A stretch of 64,000 nucleotides of DNA. Origin: Saccoglossus kowalevskii. Its lineage: Eukaryota > Hemichordata > Enteropneusta > Harrimaniidae. Position numbers and translations under genes: made by a program. Positions 11,656 through 21,697 of the stretch are shown here, piece by piece. Numbering within the stretch: the stretch's first letter is position 1; each line of letters opens with the position of its first letter. The notes under the pieces were generated by a model. That model saw nothing but the letters and a program-made list of their open reading frames with translations. It searched no databases and was not told where the DNA came from. The DNA is taken from contig NW_003147774.1 in assembly GCF_000003605.2 (NCBI RefSeq), forward strand, positions 53,788-117,787, given 5' to 3'.

Positions 11656-12544
11656 GTGATTATACTTGTCAAGACTCGTCAAAGTCTATCCCCAGGAGTT
11701 CATCTAGGCAAATAAAAATAGCTGACCAGCCTCAATTTCCCGGAATTAATAAACCTGAACGGATCCTCTGATTCGCTGTTTACCATTTATTCTTACTGTC
11801 TGGAAAGAGGTGTCAAATATCCACAGAAAATCTGAAAAGGGGTAGGCAATTTGAGTTTATTTCTGTCTGACTGTGATGCATAGTTATCAATGGTATGGGC
11901 ATAGTGTCAATTTTTCAGGTTGTCACACAGAAATACAAGTCTGCAATTTACAAAGCTTGTAAATGCCAAGTATACCCAGTTTTCTAAATAGTGGTTCACT
12001 GCGTGCAATTGGTTTCGAGAAAGAAATTATACGGACGAGTTCTTTTTGAATTTTGTGTAGTGGTTCCAAAAATGTGTTGCCCCAAAGTTCAATACAATAA
12101 GGGAGACGTGGAAGGATAAATGTGTGTATAACAATAGAATAACTGATCTGGGCTGAAAATGTCGTAGATATAAAATGATACCAATTTGACTGATGGTGAT
12201 GATCAATGTATTGATATGAAGTTTCTAGCCTAAAGTTGTGTTTATGTTATTCACTAGTAGTATAACACATTTCCATTGGTGATATTTGATAAGTGTAAAA
12301 TCGTAATTTACGTTTGGATGTTCGTTTTGTAAAAACATGTGGTAGTATTATGTAAAACGAAGACTTCTTTGATAACTGTCACTAAAAGCAGATATATTAT
12401 GTCGGAACATTTTTAATTAGTGTATATTTCAGAGATACGTGCAAATCCATATTAAAAATTGCCATTAATTAAATAAATTATGATTATTATGTCATTGTTA
12501 ATGCTACGTGTGCTAAAATCCTTGGAATTTAAATCAGGGATTTA

Positions 12545-12855
12545 AATATAAACGTTTGTTCTTTGTTCTATGTTCATTTTAATGTTTGGTTGGGGTTTTC
12601 CTTAAACAGAAGAACAAAGAATATATATGTGTATCACAGGCCGCGTAGGAAAAATATGTACGCAGTCCGTGCACAAAAGAACGAAGACTGCACGTAAATG
12701 TATTTATTTGAATAATAATGTGTGGTCTTAGTTCTTCGTTTTAAAGATTAGCATGGGGTTTTCTTTAAACAGAACGAAGAATATATATGTTATGATTAAA
12801 CAGTATGAATATTCTGTCATTCTTCTTCGTCCTTTGATCTTCGGTTTAAACACAC
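12545..12855. mobile_element. ~310-bp MITE-like element (copy 1)
   Basis: About 300 bp that matches 53527-53837 in the same orientation. It ends in GTTTAAACACAC at 12844-12855. It contains two direct sub-repeats built on GGGGTTTTCTTTAAACAGAA followed by GAAGAATATATATGT, about 160 bp apart. Its left end is decayed compared with the other copy, so the left limit is approximate. It has no coding capacity. Confidence 0.65.
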
Positions 12856-13540
12856 CCTGCTAACAAGACCACCTTCTGATTCGTTCCTGTGGAAACCTAG
12901 GTGATGTATAAATCTGGGGCATTTATGCATATACATAGGTTAGACAGAAGACAGTTTGGGGTTTCATCATTTCAACTGAATATCCTGTGTTTTTGCTGTG
13001 ATATTGTGCGACAAGTGATACAGGCTTCAACCATCATTCTGTGAGACTTGTATTAACTGCTCTGCGATCTCCTGCTTTAAGCGGTTTTCTCCAGAATAGC
13101 AGCGTTCCTCTGCAAGCAAGACTCCTGTATTTCTTCGTCGTTGTGTTGCAGAAGCCATTGACTGTCATCCATCTCTACATCCTGGAACTGTGAGTTTATC
13201 ACCAATGCACACTTCCTTAAGCAATCACTTATTTTAGTGAATTTATTCATTGTATTTTTATGAGCTTTGTTTCCTGTAATTATTTTGAGAGATATTAATG
13301 CCAGGAGCTTTACTTTGATAATTTGGTGTATATGTATTTCATTTCCAGTACTATTGTCTTGTCCATACCCCATTCTAGCAGTGAAAGAACCCCCTGTCCA
13401 GTGTGAGTGACCCTCTCAATCGCAATAAGCATGCCTTACACTGTGACAGTTTTGGATATTTTAAACTAACAATCATTCGTATAGTCTTCCTATTGCAATT
13501 TTATATTTTGTTCACCACTATCCTCGAGTAGTAGTTTCAG
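12856..13540 (+). repeat. GPCR upstream block, inverted copy of 52890-53523
   Basis: This segment matches the reverse complement of 52890-53523, and part of it matches 46938-47530, with many small differences. Shared landmarks include GGAAACCTAGGTGATG near 12890, the CTCCTGCTTTAAGCGG stretch near 13069 and the block near 13440-13540. It shows that the plus-strand GPCR and the minus-strand array were copied together with their 5' flanks. On the minus strand it carries a short coding-like stretch (VEMDDSQWLLQHNDEE), described under findings. Confidence 0.8.
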
Positions 13541-13753
13541 GCATACAATAAAAATAGTTGTATAAATAGTTAGTCAAATAAACTGAAAGACCAGTATTAT
13601 AACATCAAACAACATGTTTGAGTTGGAGCATGCCCCGGGTCCCCTAGTTAGGTATAGCATTCGGCACGAGGTTGGTGAGCAGATCTCGACCCTCATGCAA
13701 AACTTCGTGCCGTCGTCTAATATAATAAAGCGTTTGTCATTTTTGAGATTTTG

Positions 13754-13781
13754 TGACGTCAGCTGATTGATTCGAACGCGA
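13754..13781 (+). promoter_or_regulatory. CRE-like palindrome and conserved upstream block of GPCR 1
   Basis: A perfect TGACGTCA palindrome (13754-13761), the consensus for CREB/ATF-type bZIP factors, lies 91 bp before the start codon. It is followed by TCGAACGCGAG, an 11-bp core kept in all four full-length copies. The equivalent block precedes the minus-strand paralogues. Confidence 0.55.
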
Positions 13782-13851
13782 GTTTTGTGGTACCAATTAC
13801 ACTATATATTGAATATATATGTATGTTTGCATGTCATTAGTATAAACCAAT

Positions 13852-14844
13852 ATGAACCAATCCCACGGATCCGAAGAAAACAACACGGGAAATCACACCA
13901 GCTTTCATGTAGATATTAATGGAATCTCTGAACAATCTGTCTTTGTACGATTGGCTGCAACGTATGTAATCTTTATTGCTGGACTCATCCTGAATATATC
14001 TATTTTGTCTTCATTGTTTATGTATCGAAACAAAAACAATATTTCTGAATTTCTGTTCTTCTTGTTGACTCTGAACGACACTGTCTATTGTATCTGGCAT
14101 ATGGTGTTTTATCCCTTTAATGTCTTGAAAATCGTTGGTCCGTTATACTTTTTTTTCTTGCCTCTCATCTTGATGACGATAATGAGCTACGAACGATTTC
14201 GAAGCATCGTATGCAAAATTCCAGTGACTTTCCGTCGTGTTAAAATTTGGGTCGTTAGTAGCATCGTTGTTCTGATTTCCGTATACTTGCCAGCGATTTT
14301 TCTCTGGGATCCCGAGAACCTACATCGTAGTGGACTGTGCATAACAAGCGTTGAAATACGTGATCCACGAATGGAAGCTGTCTATGTTTTGTTTTGTATT
14401 CTACTCGTGTTATGTTTTCCGAGCGGAACTATAATCTACAATTGTAAGATTCTGCGACATAACCAACGACGGGGACGCCAAGTCAATGCCGTGGCACCAC
14501 AACGCGACTTCTCTGTCCTGGATCGCCATCACTTAGAAATGACGTTTCGTAACCGTGCAAAATCGAGCATACGGAGAGCCAAAGCGTTGGTTATTATCAA
14601 CTGCATCGTCATAGCTAGTTATGCTTTTTTCTTTTGCACAAGACTGACAATATTAATCAATGGCGATATTGCTCTTTACAATGCTATTGATATAGTGAGT
14701 TATCTGATATTTCATATTAGTTTTATTTACGACCTCGTTGTTCACCCGCTAATTAACGATACTTTCCGCAAGAGACTGGGAGAATTGTTATGTCTTAATC
14801 GCCGACGGATTCTAACATTATGTACATTGGTAGAGACTCAATGA
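13852..14844 (+). CDS. Class A GPCR paralogue 1, with internal deletion
   Basis: 330-residue intronless rhodopsin-type receptor, clearly the same family as the genes at 37.7-48.9 kb. Kept features are an N-terminus with N-glycosylation sequons, TM1 with the LILNIS motif, TM2 with LND, the YERFRS form of the E/DRY motif, the TM4-ECL2 stretch with its cysteine, TM5, TM6 and a short C-tail. Compared with the paralogues it has an in-frame loss of about 12 residues net between FNVLKI and FFLPL. This removes the GQLMC segment with the conserved TM3 cysteine (3.25) that normally pairs with ECL2. It also differs at the end: after NRR a small indel moves the tail into another frame. TM7 reads YDLVVH, where the paralogues have YDPVV. 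It may be folding-impaired or a young pseudogene. Class A identity is secure, ligand unknown. Confidence 0.82.
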   Translation: MNQSHGSEENNTGNHTSFHVDINGISEQSVFVRLAATYVIFIAGLILNISILSSLFMYRNKNNISEFLFFLLTLNDTVYCIWHMVFYPFNVLKIVGPLYFFFLPLILMTIMSYERFRSIVCKIPVTFRRVKIWVVSSIVVLISVYLPAIFLWDPENLHRSGLCITSVEIRDPRMEAVYVLFCILLVLCFPSGTIIYNCKILRHNQRRGRQVNAVAPQRDFSVLDRHHLEMTFRNRAKSSIRRAKALVIINCIVIASYAFFFCTRLTILINGDIALYNAIDIVSYLIFHISFIYDLVVHPLINDTFRKRLGELLCLNRRRILTLCTLVETQ

Positions 14845-14878
14845 TGTTGGAAACTCTTAACCCTGTATGACTGTTATT

Positions 14879-14884
14879 AAATAA
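14879..14884 (+). promoter_or_regulatory. Poly(A) signal of GPCR 1
   Basis: AATAAA 35 bp after the stop codon of the plus-strand GPCR, in a stretch (TTTATTTCCAGCTGACTGTTT region) that is also conserved downstream of the paralogues. Confidence 0.6.
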
Positions 14885-15029
14885 ACTTTGCTCTTTATTT
14901 CCAGCTGACTGTTTAGAGTTCAAAGTTTTATATATTATAGATAATACCTGTAAAAAAATAGTGATATCATTAACGTCAACGATTCAGTTTAATTGAAATT
15001 GTTGAATTGATGTAGCATAATTCAGAAGC

Positions 15030-15410
15030 ATGGCACCCCCTGTGCCGCCGCTATTGCAGTGGTAGAGGCACGATTTTCTTTTCATCGAATGACTATTCCG
15101 CTAATACAGGATCTTTATGATTCCATCCCCATGTTAATAGACGATTTAGACTATGGATGTAGGGTGGTATCAACTAGAGATTTGTATTCGAATGGTGACA
15201 TCGGGAAGACGAAGCATGGACAGAACATAGAGTGCAGTGGTACGCTTTTTGGTAGCAATTTGAAGATACACTTGACTTTGTTTCAATACGAGCGTCACCC
15301 ATGAGAATTCTGACCGTACAGGCGATATGACGATAAAACGATATGCTGGCTGATGTGGCATCTTTCCCTTGCAACAAACATGAACAAATGAATAAATAAT
15401 GAAGTTTTCT
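15030..15410. repeat. ~380-bp insertion in the GPCR 1 downstream block
   Basis: On both sides the sequence matches the reverse complement of the region downstream of the 47.9 kb GPCR (about 47580-47860): the CATAATTCAGAAGCAT stretch before it and TTTTGTCATATTACCTC after it. That copy lacks the ~380 bp in between, so this is an insertion here or a deletion there. It starts GGCACCCCCTGTGCCGCCGC and has no recognised gene. Confidence 0.5.
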
Positions 15411-15544
15411 GTCAGCCTCCTTCTATGTTTTGTCATATTACCTCAAACCCCGCCAAAAGAAGTGTGCATGGATTCATGGGAATAAACGGTGTGCATTGCC
15501 GTGTGGTAACTGTCATAACGGTGATTGATAGGTCATACATGTTT

Positions 15545-15805
15545 AACGCTTTGAAGGACAATTTGAATCTACCATGTGTGCTTGTGATTTCTATAACATA
15601 AGATGTTTACAATTTTGGAAGGATAATTGAAGTCTACCAGGTGTGCTTGTGACTTCCATAGCAACGATGTTTACAACTTTGGAAGGATAATTGGAATCTA
15701 TCAGGTGTGCTTGTGATTTCCACAACAACGATGTTTACAACTTTGGAAGGATAATTGGAATCTACCAGATGTGCTTGTGATTTACATAACAAAGGACTGT
15801 TTATG
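15545..15805. repeat. ~64-bp minisatellite, about four copies (right of GPCR 1)
   Basis: Tandem units carrying TTTGGAAGGATAATTGGAAT, CTACCAGGTGTGCTTGTGA and GATGTTTACAA. It is the same family as the two units at 11519-11655, so the plus-strand GPCR is flanked by it. Confidence 0.9.
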
Positions 15806-15939
15806 ATCTAGTCGGCTGGCAAGTGTACCACATACTGCGTAACTATTTTTCTTACACGGTCTGTGATACACACGACAGCTGACTGTGATTATACTCATCA
15901 ACAATTAAAGATGTCATTATTTTTACACTTTTATGTTAA

Positions 15940-16030
15940 CGTTGGCAGCCAAACATGGAGTTCGAACCCACAATCTCCCTAATGCTAAGCGGACTCGATA
16001 ACGATTTAGCCAGAATCACTATCGTTTGGG
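15940..16030 (-). repeat. tRNA-derived SINE-like or decayed tRNA remnant
   Basis: On the minus strand a B-box-like GGGTTCGAACTCC is preceded by GAGTCCGCTTAGCATTAGGGA, the pattern of many tRNA-derived SINE heads. The 5' and 3' ends do not pair as an acceptor stem, so this is not a working tRNA gene. Confidence 0.4.
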
Positions 16031-16039
16031 TACGACGTC

Positions 16040-16800
16040 AAAAGATCGATGTCGGATAAAAAACTTATTTGCTTTAGTTTGGGGATGGGGTTTTTTAACC
16101 TCAAAAAGTTTCCATTTTACAAAAACGATTTTATTTTTTAATGAAGTCAAAACAATCTTGGAGTATTTGTAGCTCGTTTTTGTTTTCTATCCAACCATGG
16201 ACAAAAATAACAGAAAATGAAAGAAAAACATCCAAGACGAGAAAATGATTTGGCCTGAGTGTAAAGTCTTTTTACACCCACCCGAAAACCAACTGCTATG
16301 CCATACTACAGTCTGATTATCAATTTGTATTTTGTATGGTGAATGTAGTCTGACGTCTTTATGTTTATATTGTGGCTTAAATGGTTTCAGTTTAGGTCGT
16401 TATTTTGCGTAGTTAATCCGGGAGTGATGATTTTTTCCACCGGTTCGACCGAACACCAATATCTTTTTCCTCTAGAGACGCCCGTAGAGACGGTGATGTT
16501 TTGTTGACGATCAGGCGGATTTACATATGCATTGGGACAAATCCTTGTTGGCTTTCGCAATTCCCAAAACGTCAAAGAGAAATACTAGATTAAAATAAAA
16601 AAATGAAATGAAATATACAAAAAAAAAAAAAAAAAAAAAATGAAAAAAAAGCTAAAACTAGGATCTTACTTTAATCAGATTGGATTCTACCCGTTGTAGA
16701 AAAGCTCTTTTTACAATCTGAAATAAAAAAATAGAAAAAAACAATGAATTGCTAGATATTATCACCATTAATAGGCATTTACAACCCCAACCAGATATCA
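16040..16800. other. Intergenic DNA with poly(A) run
   Basis: No gene recognised. It contains a long A-rich run near 16619-16648 that is not placed where the neighbouring minus-strand LINE would have its tail. Confidence 0.45.
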
Positions 16801-16829
16801 ACATCATAATAAAGTAAATAACTTTATTT

Positions 16830-18612
16830 ATTTCGTATTCTTATTGGGATCTTGAAAATAATACAATAAAGAATGTTGTTTAAATAAACAACAGCTAGCT
16901 AAAAAAGTAACAAACTAAAGTAAACAATTAGAAAATTAGATCAATAAGTAAAACAGAAAAAACAAAAAATAAAAAATACAAGAAATGTAAAATTGAGTGA
17001 TTATTTTGGGGCAGCTGGTGTTTTTTCAGTGCAATATCTCTGCGGTTAAAGCAGTTAAAAATAAATTTTGCATAGTTAGTGATTTCTTTGTTATCGGTAG
17101 AGGTGAGAATTTTTATCACGATTTCTTCCTCAGCTACACCAGCTGATGATAAGTTATATTCAGTGAACAATTTAATCCTCTCCTCTTTGTGCAGTTTGCA
17201 TTTTAGCAGAAAGTGTTTTTCGTCTTCTACTTCATCAAGATCACAGACTTTGCATTTTCTATGGTCAATGTAAATATTTGTGTACCGCCCCATTTCTATC
17301 TGTAAGGTATGGGCACTTATACGTAGTTTCTTTAGAACTGACCGATGGTTGGGATTTTTAACTACTGTTAGATATTTTTCATGGGTGTAGTCCTTTTTCA
17401 GCAATCTGTAAGTTTGTTTTTATGATTTTTAGATTTATTGTCATCATACATGCTATTTTCAGCGACTGTTTTAAAATGTTTAATGAGTGTATCTAAAAAT
17501 GGATGAAGTAGACTGTAATTGTTGTTATGTTTACATTGTGTCCATGCGTCACCAAGCCTCTAGAAAGTTCAGGATGGTTTTTATTCCTGTTACCCAAGTT
17601 TGTACGCCTGCTGCATCATTTAGCTGTATGCCCAGCTGGTAAGCTTCATGAACTAATGTATTATGATCCATGTCGTTTAATCGCATCCAATATTTCAGCA
17701 TTTGTCTTATACTTGAGATGGCAAGTGGAAGCCTACCAAGCTCAAGCAAGCATGCTAAATTTGTTGCTTTGCTGTTGACTTTTAATAAGGACTTGCAGAA
17801 TTTAATATGTAATTTTTCCATGGGTGATTTGAGATTTGTCAAGAAGCTTCCTTTGTTAATCGGACCACATTTCACTACAGTACAGCAGAATTGGTTCGAT
17901 CATTGCATCAAACATCTTTAAGTGGATTTCTACTTGAATGTAGTTTTCGGAGAACAGCATTTGGTTCATTTTGAAGCATGCTTTCATGGCTATATTTGTG
18001 AGGTCTTCTTGTGCTTTATCAAATTTGCCTGTTGTGTTTAATTTCATTCCCAAATATGTATGAGATGTTATTTCCAGCTCTGCCCCATTAAGAATGAAGT
18101 CAGATTTGGTAATTTCTTTCCTAGACTTATTGAAAATAATTTTGGATTTATTGATATTAATTTCTAATTTACATTTTTGGCAATACACTTCCATGAACTG
18201 AATGGCATTTTTAAAGCCTGGTTTGGTTTCCGAGAGAAGCAGAAGATCATCTGCAAACATCAGACATGGTAGATGTCTGTTGAGTAAAGTTGGTGGTTCA
18301 TTGCCAGAGTTGTTTATGTGATATTTTATGTCATTAACATAGATATTAAACAACACTGGACTCAATCCATCACCCTGTCTGATGCCTCTTTGTATTGGAA
18401 AAGTATTTGGTATATTATGATTTATCTTTACTGCACCTAATGAGTTTTGGTAGATAAGATAAATTTAATTATTTTATAGAATTTACCTGTAATGCCATTC
18501 ATGATGAGTTTTTGTAACATACCTTCATGCCAAACAGAATCGAAAGCTTTCTGAAAGTCAATAAAACATGCATATATTTTTTTCCTTGATTGAAGTATTT
18601 TTTAAGGAGTTG
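16830..18612 (-). mobile_element. 5'-truncated LINE (APE-type, Jockey/CR1-like) with reverse transcriptase
   Basis: Read on the minus strand. A reverse transcriptase begins near 18605 (KKIYACFIDFQKAFDS, motif A), continues through IRQGDGLSPVLFNIYVND (near 18400-18330) and reaches the catalytic FADD (near 18255). Thumb and connection follow to about 17550. A C-terminal cysteine/histidine stretch (CKVCDLDEVEDEKHFLLKC, near 17260-17200) is typical of LINE second-ORF ends. The frame is broken at least three times (near 18465, near 17870 and between 17550 and 17404), so it is dead. The 5' part including the endonuclease is missing. An A/T-rich 3' UTR with AATAAA-like motifs runs to about 16830. 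The family placement is by motif only. Confidence 0.85.
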
Positions 18613-18805
18613 TTTTAGTATATATATCGTAGATGCTCATCCACATGTGTGTTTCCTCATTCATTAGTATTACTTGTTGTTTATTCAGTTTTATTCTTTC
18701 GTATTCGTAATTAAATGACATTATTAGACTATATTTTACTGTATCTTTTCGTCCTTATTTTATACAATTCCAAGCTGTATTAGCTGAGATACAACAATTG
18801 AAAGT

Positions 18806-19497
18806 TGTTACATGCCTGAAATTATACGGTATTGCATGCATCGCCATTGTAAAGAAACACAGATTCGAGTTACATAACCATTTAGGAATAACTACTATCA
18901 GCACGAACGCAATATAAATCAGTTGCAAGGTTAAAGCTGATTTATCAATATTACTATCCAATCATTGTGTTTTCCTCTAATTATTAATCTAGAGGTGTGA
19001 ATCCTCCTTAAGCCTATAAAAGGACACCTCATTGTATATTTGTCAGTTGCATCCTTGTTACATTGTAGTTCCTTTGTTGTAACACTGAATGAATAAATAG
19101 TGTATCGTTTAGATGTACTTTACGCTGTCTTTATTATCTGAACCTTACCGAATGTGAGCGAATACCATCCACATGTTGGTGCCGAGACCAGGATACTCAA
19201 CTAGATTTTGAAGTGCATTCTACACAAGATTGTTAGCAACCGACAAGCAACATGTCTGACAACGAAGATCAAGTCGACGACTCCGCTGCGATCGATCTCA
19301 CAGAAGAGAAGAGAAACAGAACAACGGCAAGGAATCAATTCACAACGCTTGTAGTTCTTTTTGTGAATAACATTAAACGCCGGATTCGATGTACTCAAAC
19401 GCCACCATCTTTGGTTACTAATGACAACACGAATTTGACCCCTGAGTTGACCCCTGATACACGTATATATATTTATGATGCAGTCACTGTAGTACAA
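18806..19497 (+). mobile_element. LTR retrotransposon fossil: one LTR, primer-binding site and gag start
   Basis: A probable LTR runs from TGTTACATG at 18806 to CCACA at 19173. It has a TATAAAAGG box (19015-19023) and AATAAA (19092-19097). A primer-binding-site-like TTGGTGCCGAGACC follows at once, then a short leader and an open frame from 19252 starting MSDNEDQVDD, as in BEL/Pao or Gypsy gag. No pol, envelope or second LTR was seen, so it is broken. BEL/Pao is favoured from the primer-binding site, Gypsy is possible. With only one LTR its age cannot be estimated. Confidence 0.65.
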
Positions 19498-19890
19498 TGA
19501 GAATGAGGTTACCCTTTGCAACAACTACCTCCTGGTCACACTTGGGCAAGATGTAGTACCTGTCAGCCTTGGGTGCCAACTTCCCACATAACACGTTTGG
19601 TTGACGTCAGTAAGAGCATACGGTCCTAAAAGCCTTGCACCAACTCAGCCTCACGTGTGAGGTATTACCTATTAAAGGCAACGTTTACCTTTATTTAAAT
19701 ATGTATATATGTGACCTGAGCAATATTTTAAGCTACATCCGTTTGTAGAGTCTATGGACGTGGGAGAATGAGGTTATCCTTTGCCACAACTACCTCCAGG
19801 TCACCCTTGGCAAGGTGTAGCTCCTGTGAGCCTTGGGTGCCAACTTCCCACATAACAAGTTTGGTTGACGTCAGTAAGGACATACGGCCG
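19498..19890. repeat. ~127-bp repeat in two copies flanking a ~137-bp spacer
   Basis: A block starting GAGAATGAGGTTA and containing TTGGGTGCCAACTTCCCACA and TTTGGTTGACGTCAGTAAG occurs at about 19499-19625 and again at about 19763-19890 in the same orientation. The layout (repeat, spacer, repeat) at the 3' side of a tyrosine recombinase is what Ngaro-type elements show at their ends. Confidence 0.75.
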
Positions 19891-20906
19891 TAATACTCCT
19901 GCAGAAACAGATTCGCATAGGTGGACAATTTTTCATGTAAATATGTATATATTAGTTTCAGTTGTTCTTAGCATTTGGCAGGGGGGGATCGTAACCTCTT
20001 GTGGTGAGAACCGGTGTAACTGGCCTGCCAACGGGGTGCTAAGGATTTCATTGGAAAAGTTATCAGTTACATCCGTTAATGTAATTTCGTTTTACATACA
20101 CGTAAATCAAAAATCACAATGAAAACATATATTTTATTGCCAACAGGGGGGGGGGGGGGCTCACCAAATCCCACCCAAGCTGCACTAAAGCAATGATAAC
20201 TAACATAGTAATATGAACATACGGAGATCCACCCTAAAACGTATCCGAATAGTAAAAATGCATAAACAAAAGTCTAACCATTAGCACTGTATAAAATGCG
20301 TTTAAATTAGTAAATGAGATGTCATGGTAGATGTAGCATGACTACACGCACCGTGACTACAGAGTACTGGTAGAAGCAGCGTGACTGCGACTACAAGGTA
20401 GTTATCGAATAACTATAACTACAAGAATGTTAGATGGTAGAGGTAGCTCTACCGGTAGACACATTGGTATTGCACTACATAGAATTTATTAGTATAAGTA
20501 GGTAGCAAAGCTACAAGGTAGAAAATGGCAAGCACCATAGCTACAATGGTAAAACTCTGTGATGGTGAAAAGTAGGTATTTCAAATACAGTACTAAAGAA
20601 ACTATAAAACATAAATCTTGAGGGAAAATTGCCTTAAGGAAGAAGGCAAAGCCCACAAAACTATGCCAATTAAATAGAAAATTGGCAGAGTGACCCACAA
20701 GATAATAAAAATAAAAAACTTGAATTACTACTACTTACAATAATGAGCATTTTTTAGATATCTACTTATATAACATGAATATACAAAAAAAAACTAATTG
20801 AGCGGATTGAAACTACATATCTATTAAACAAAAATTATGTAAAAAACAAAATAACCCCGGCACTTGTCAGAATGGAATACAAAGTACATTAAGATAACTT
20901 ATATCT

Positions 20907-21069
20907 TTATAAACCTGACGCTCCTGCCATGGTATATTGCGCATTACCTAAAGACCCCTTAGCAACTTGAATATAACGATTGTACGAATTAGATGTCCAT
21001 CGTCCGAACGTCTTGATCATATGGTCTTGAACGTCCGCCTGACCAGCTGAGGATGCTGCTCCAATACGA
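20907..21069 (-). mobile_element. Tyrosine-recombinase retroelement fossil (DIRS/Ngaro- or Crypton-like)
   Basis: On the minus strand the sequence reads FRIGAASSAGQADVQDHMIK followed by TFGRWTSNSYNRYIQ and ends at a stop near 20907. This is the C-terminal catalytic region of tyrosine recombinases, with the arginine of the RxG-type motif and the nucleophile tyrosine in SxxYxxYI. The same motif order is known from DIRS/Ngaro retroelements and Cryptons. Only a fragment is visible and the element is broken. Together with the split repeats at 19498-19890 a Ngaro-type origin is the best guess. Confidence 0.7.
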
Positions 21070-21697
21070 AAAAATCAACAGTAAAATCAACAGATGTTAC
21101 AAATACTTGAAGAATGTTACACGTGTCAAAGAACAATTGTCAATTGAAAGTAGAGGATAAGTAGACTTGGGGGTTGGCCTGCAGAGCAGTAACAGGGAAC
21201 ATTCGGCTGTTAGAACATAGTATAATAGTAGTGCCACGTCAACCTAGGTCAGTCTTATAGGCTTTCAGTCGTAAATGGGCATCTCCGTTTGACATGAAAG
21301 ATACAACGAAGGTATTACGTTACTGTGTGCTTGTTTTGAGTACCTATAAATGAGGTGAGCATATAATATAGTATTACCACGTGTCTATTACCCATCCATG
21401 GTTAGTAGAACAATGATTTTTCTGTAATCTGAAACCAATTATTTGTAGGTTAACTACTATTTTTAAACCAAAAAAAAAAACGCTTATAAAGGTACAGTTC
21501 ATCAATCATTTTCTTCATTCAAAAAAGGCCGTTAAAAGTAGTAATTACTTGTTAATCAACATGTCTCTCAGATAATGTTACGGACAACTACAAGTGAGGA
21601 CAATGTTTTGTTTAAAACAATAAATAACCAGAAAAGTATTTGTTTCATATTTACATGAAAATAACATGCAATTCTGACATTTCCCATCCAATATGAA

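Noticed and set aside
13655-13725. ATTCGGCACGAGG, like the EcoRI cDNA-cloning adaptor
   Set aside because: Vector contamination is unlikely inside continuous genomic sequence; the leading bases of the adaptor do not match, and the motif pairs with a nearby CTTCGTGCCG as an imperfect hairpin. A coincidence is more likely.
15955-16020. tRNA gene
   Set aside because: A- and B-box-like sequences are present, but there is no acceptor-stem pairing; better read as SINE-like.
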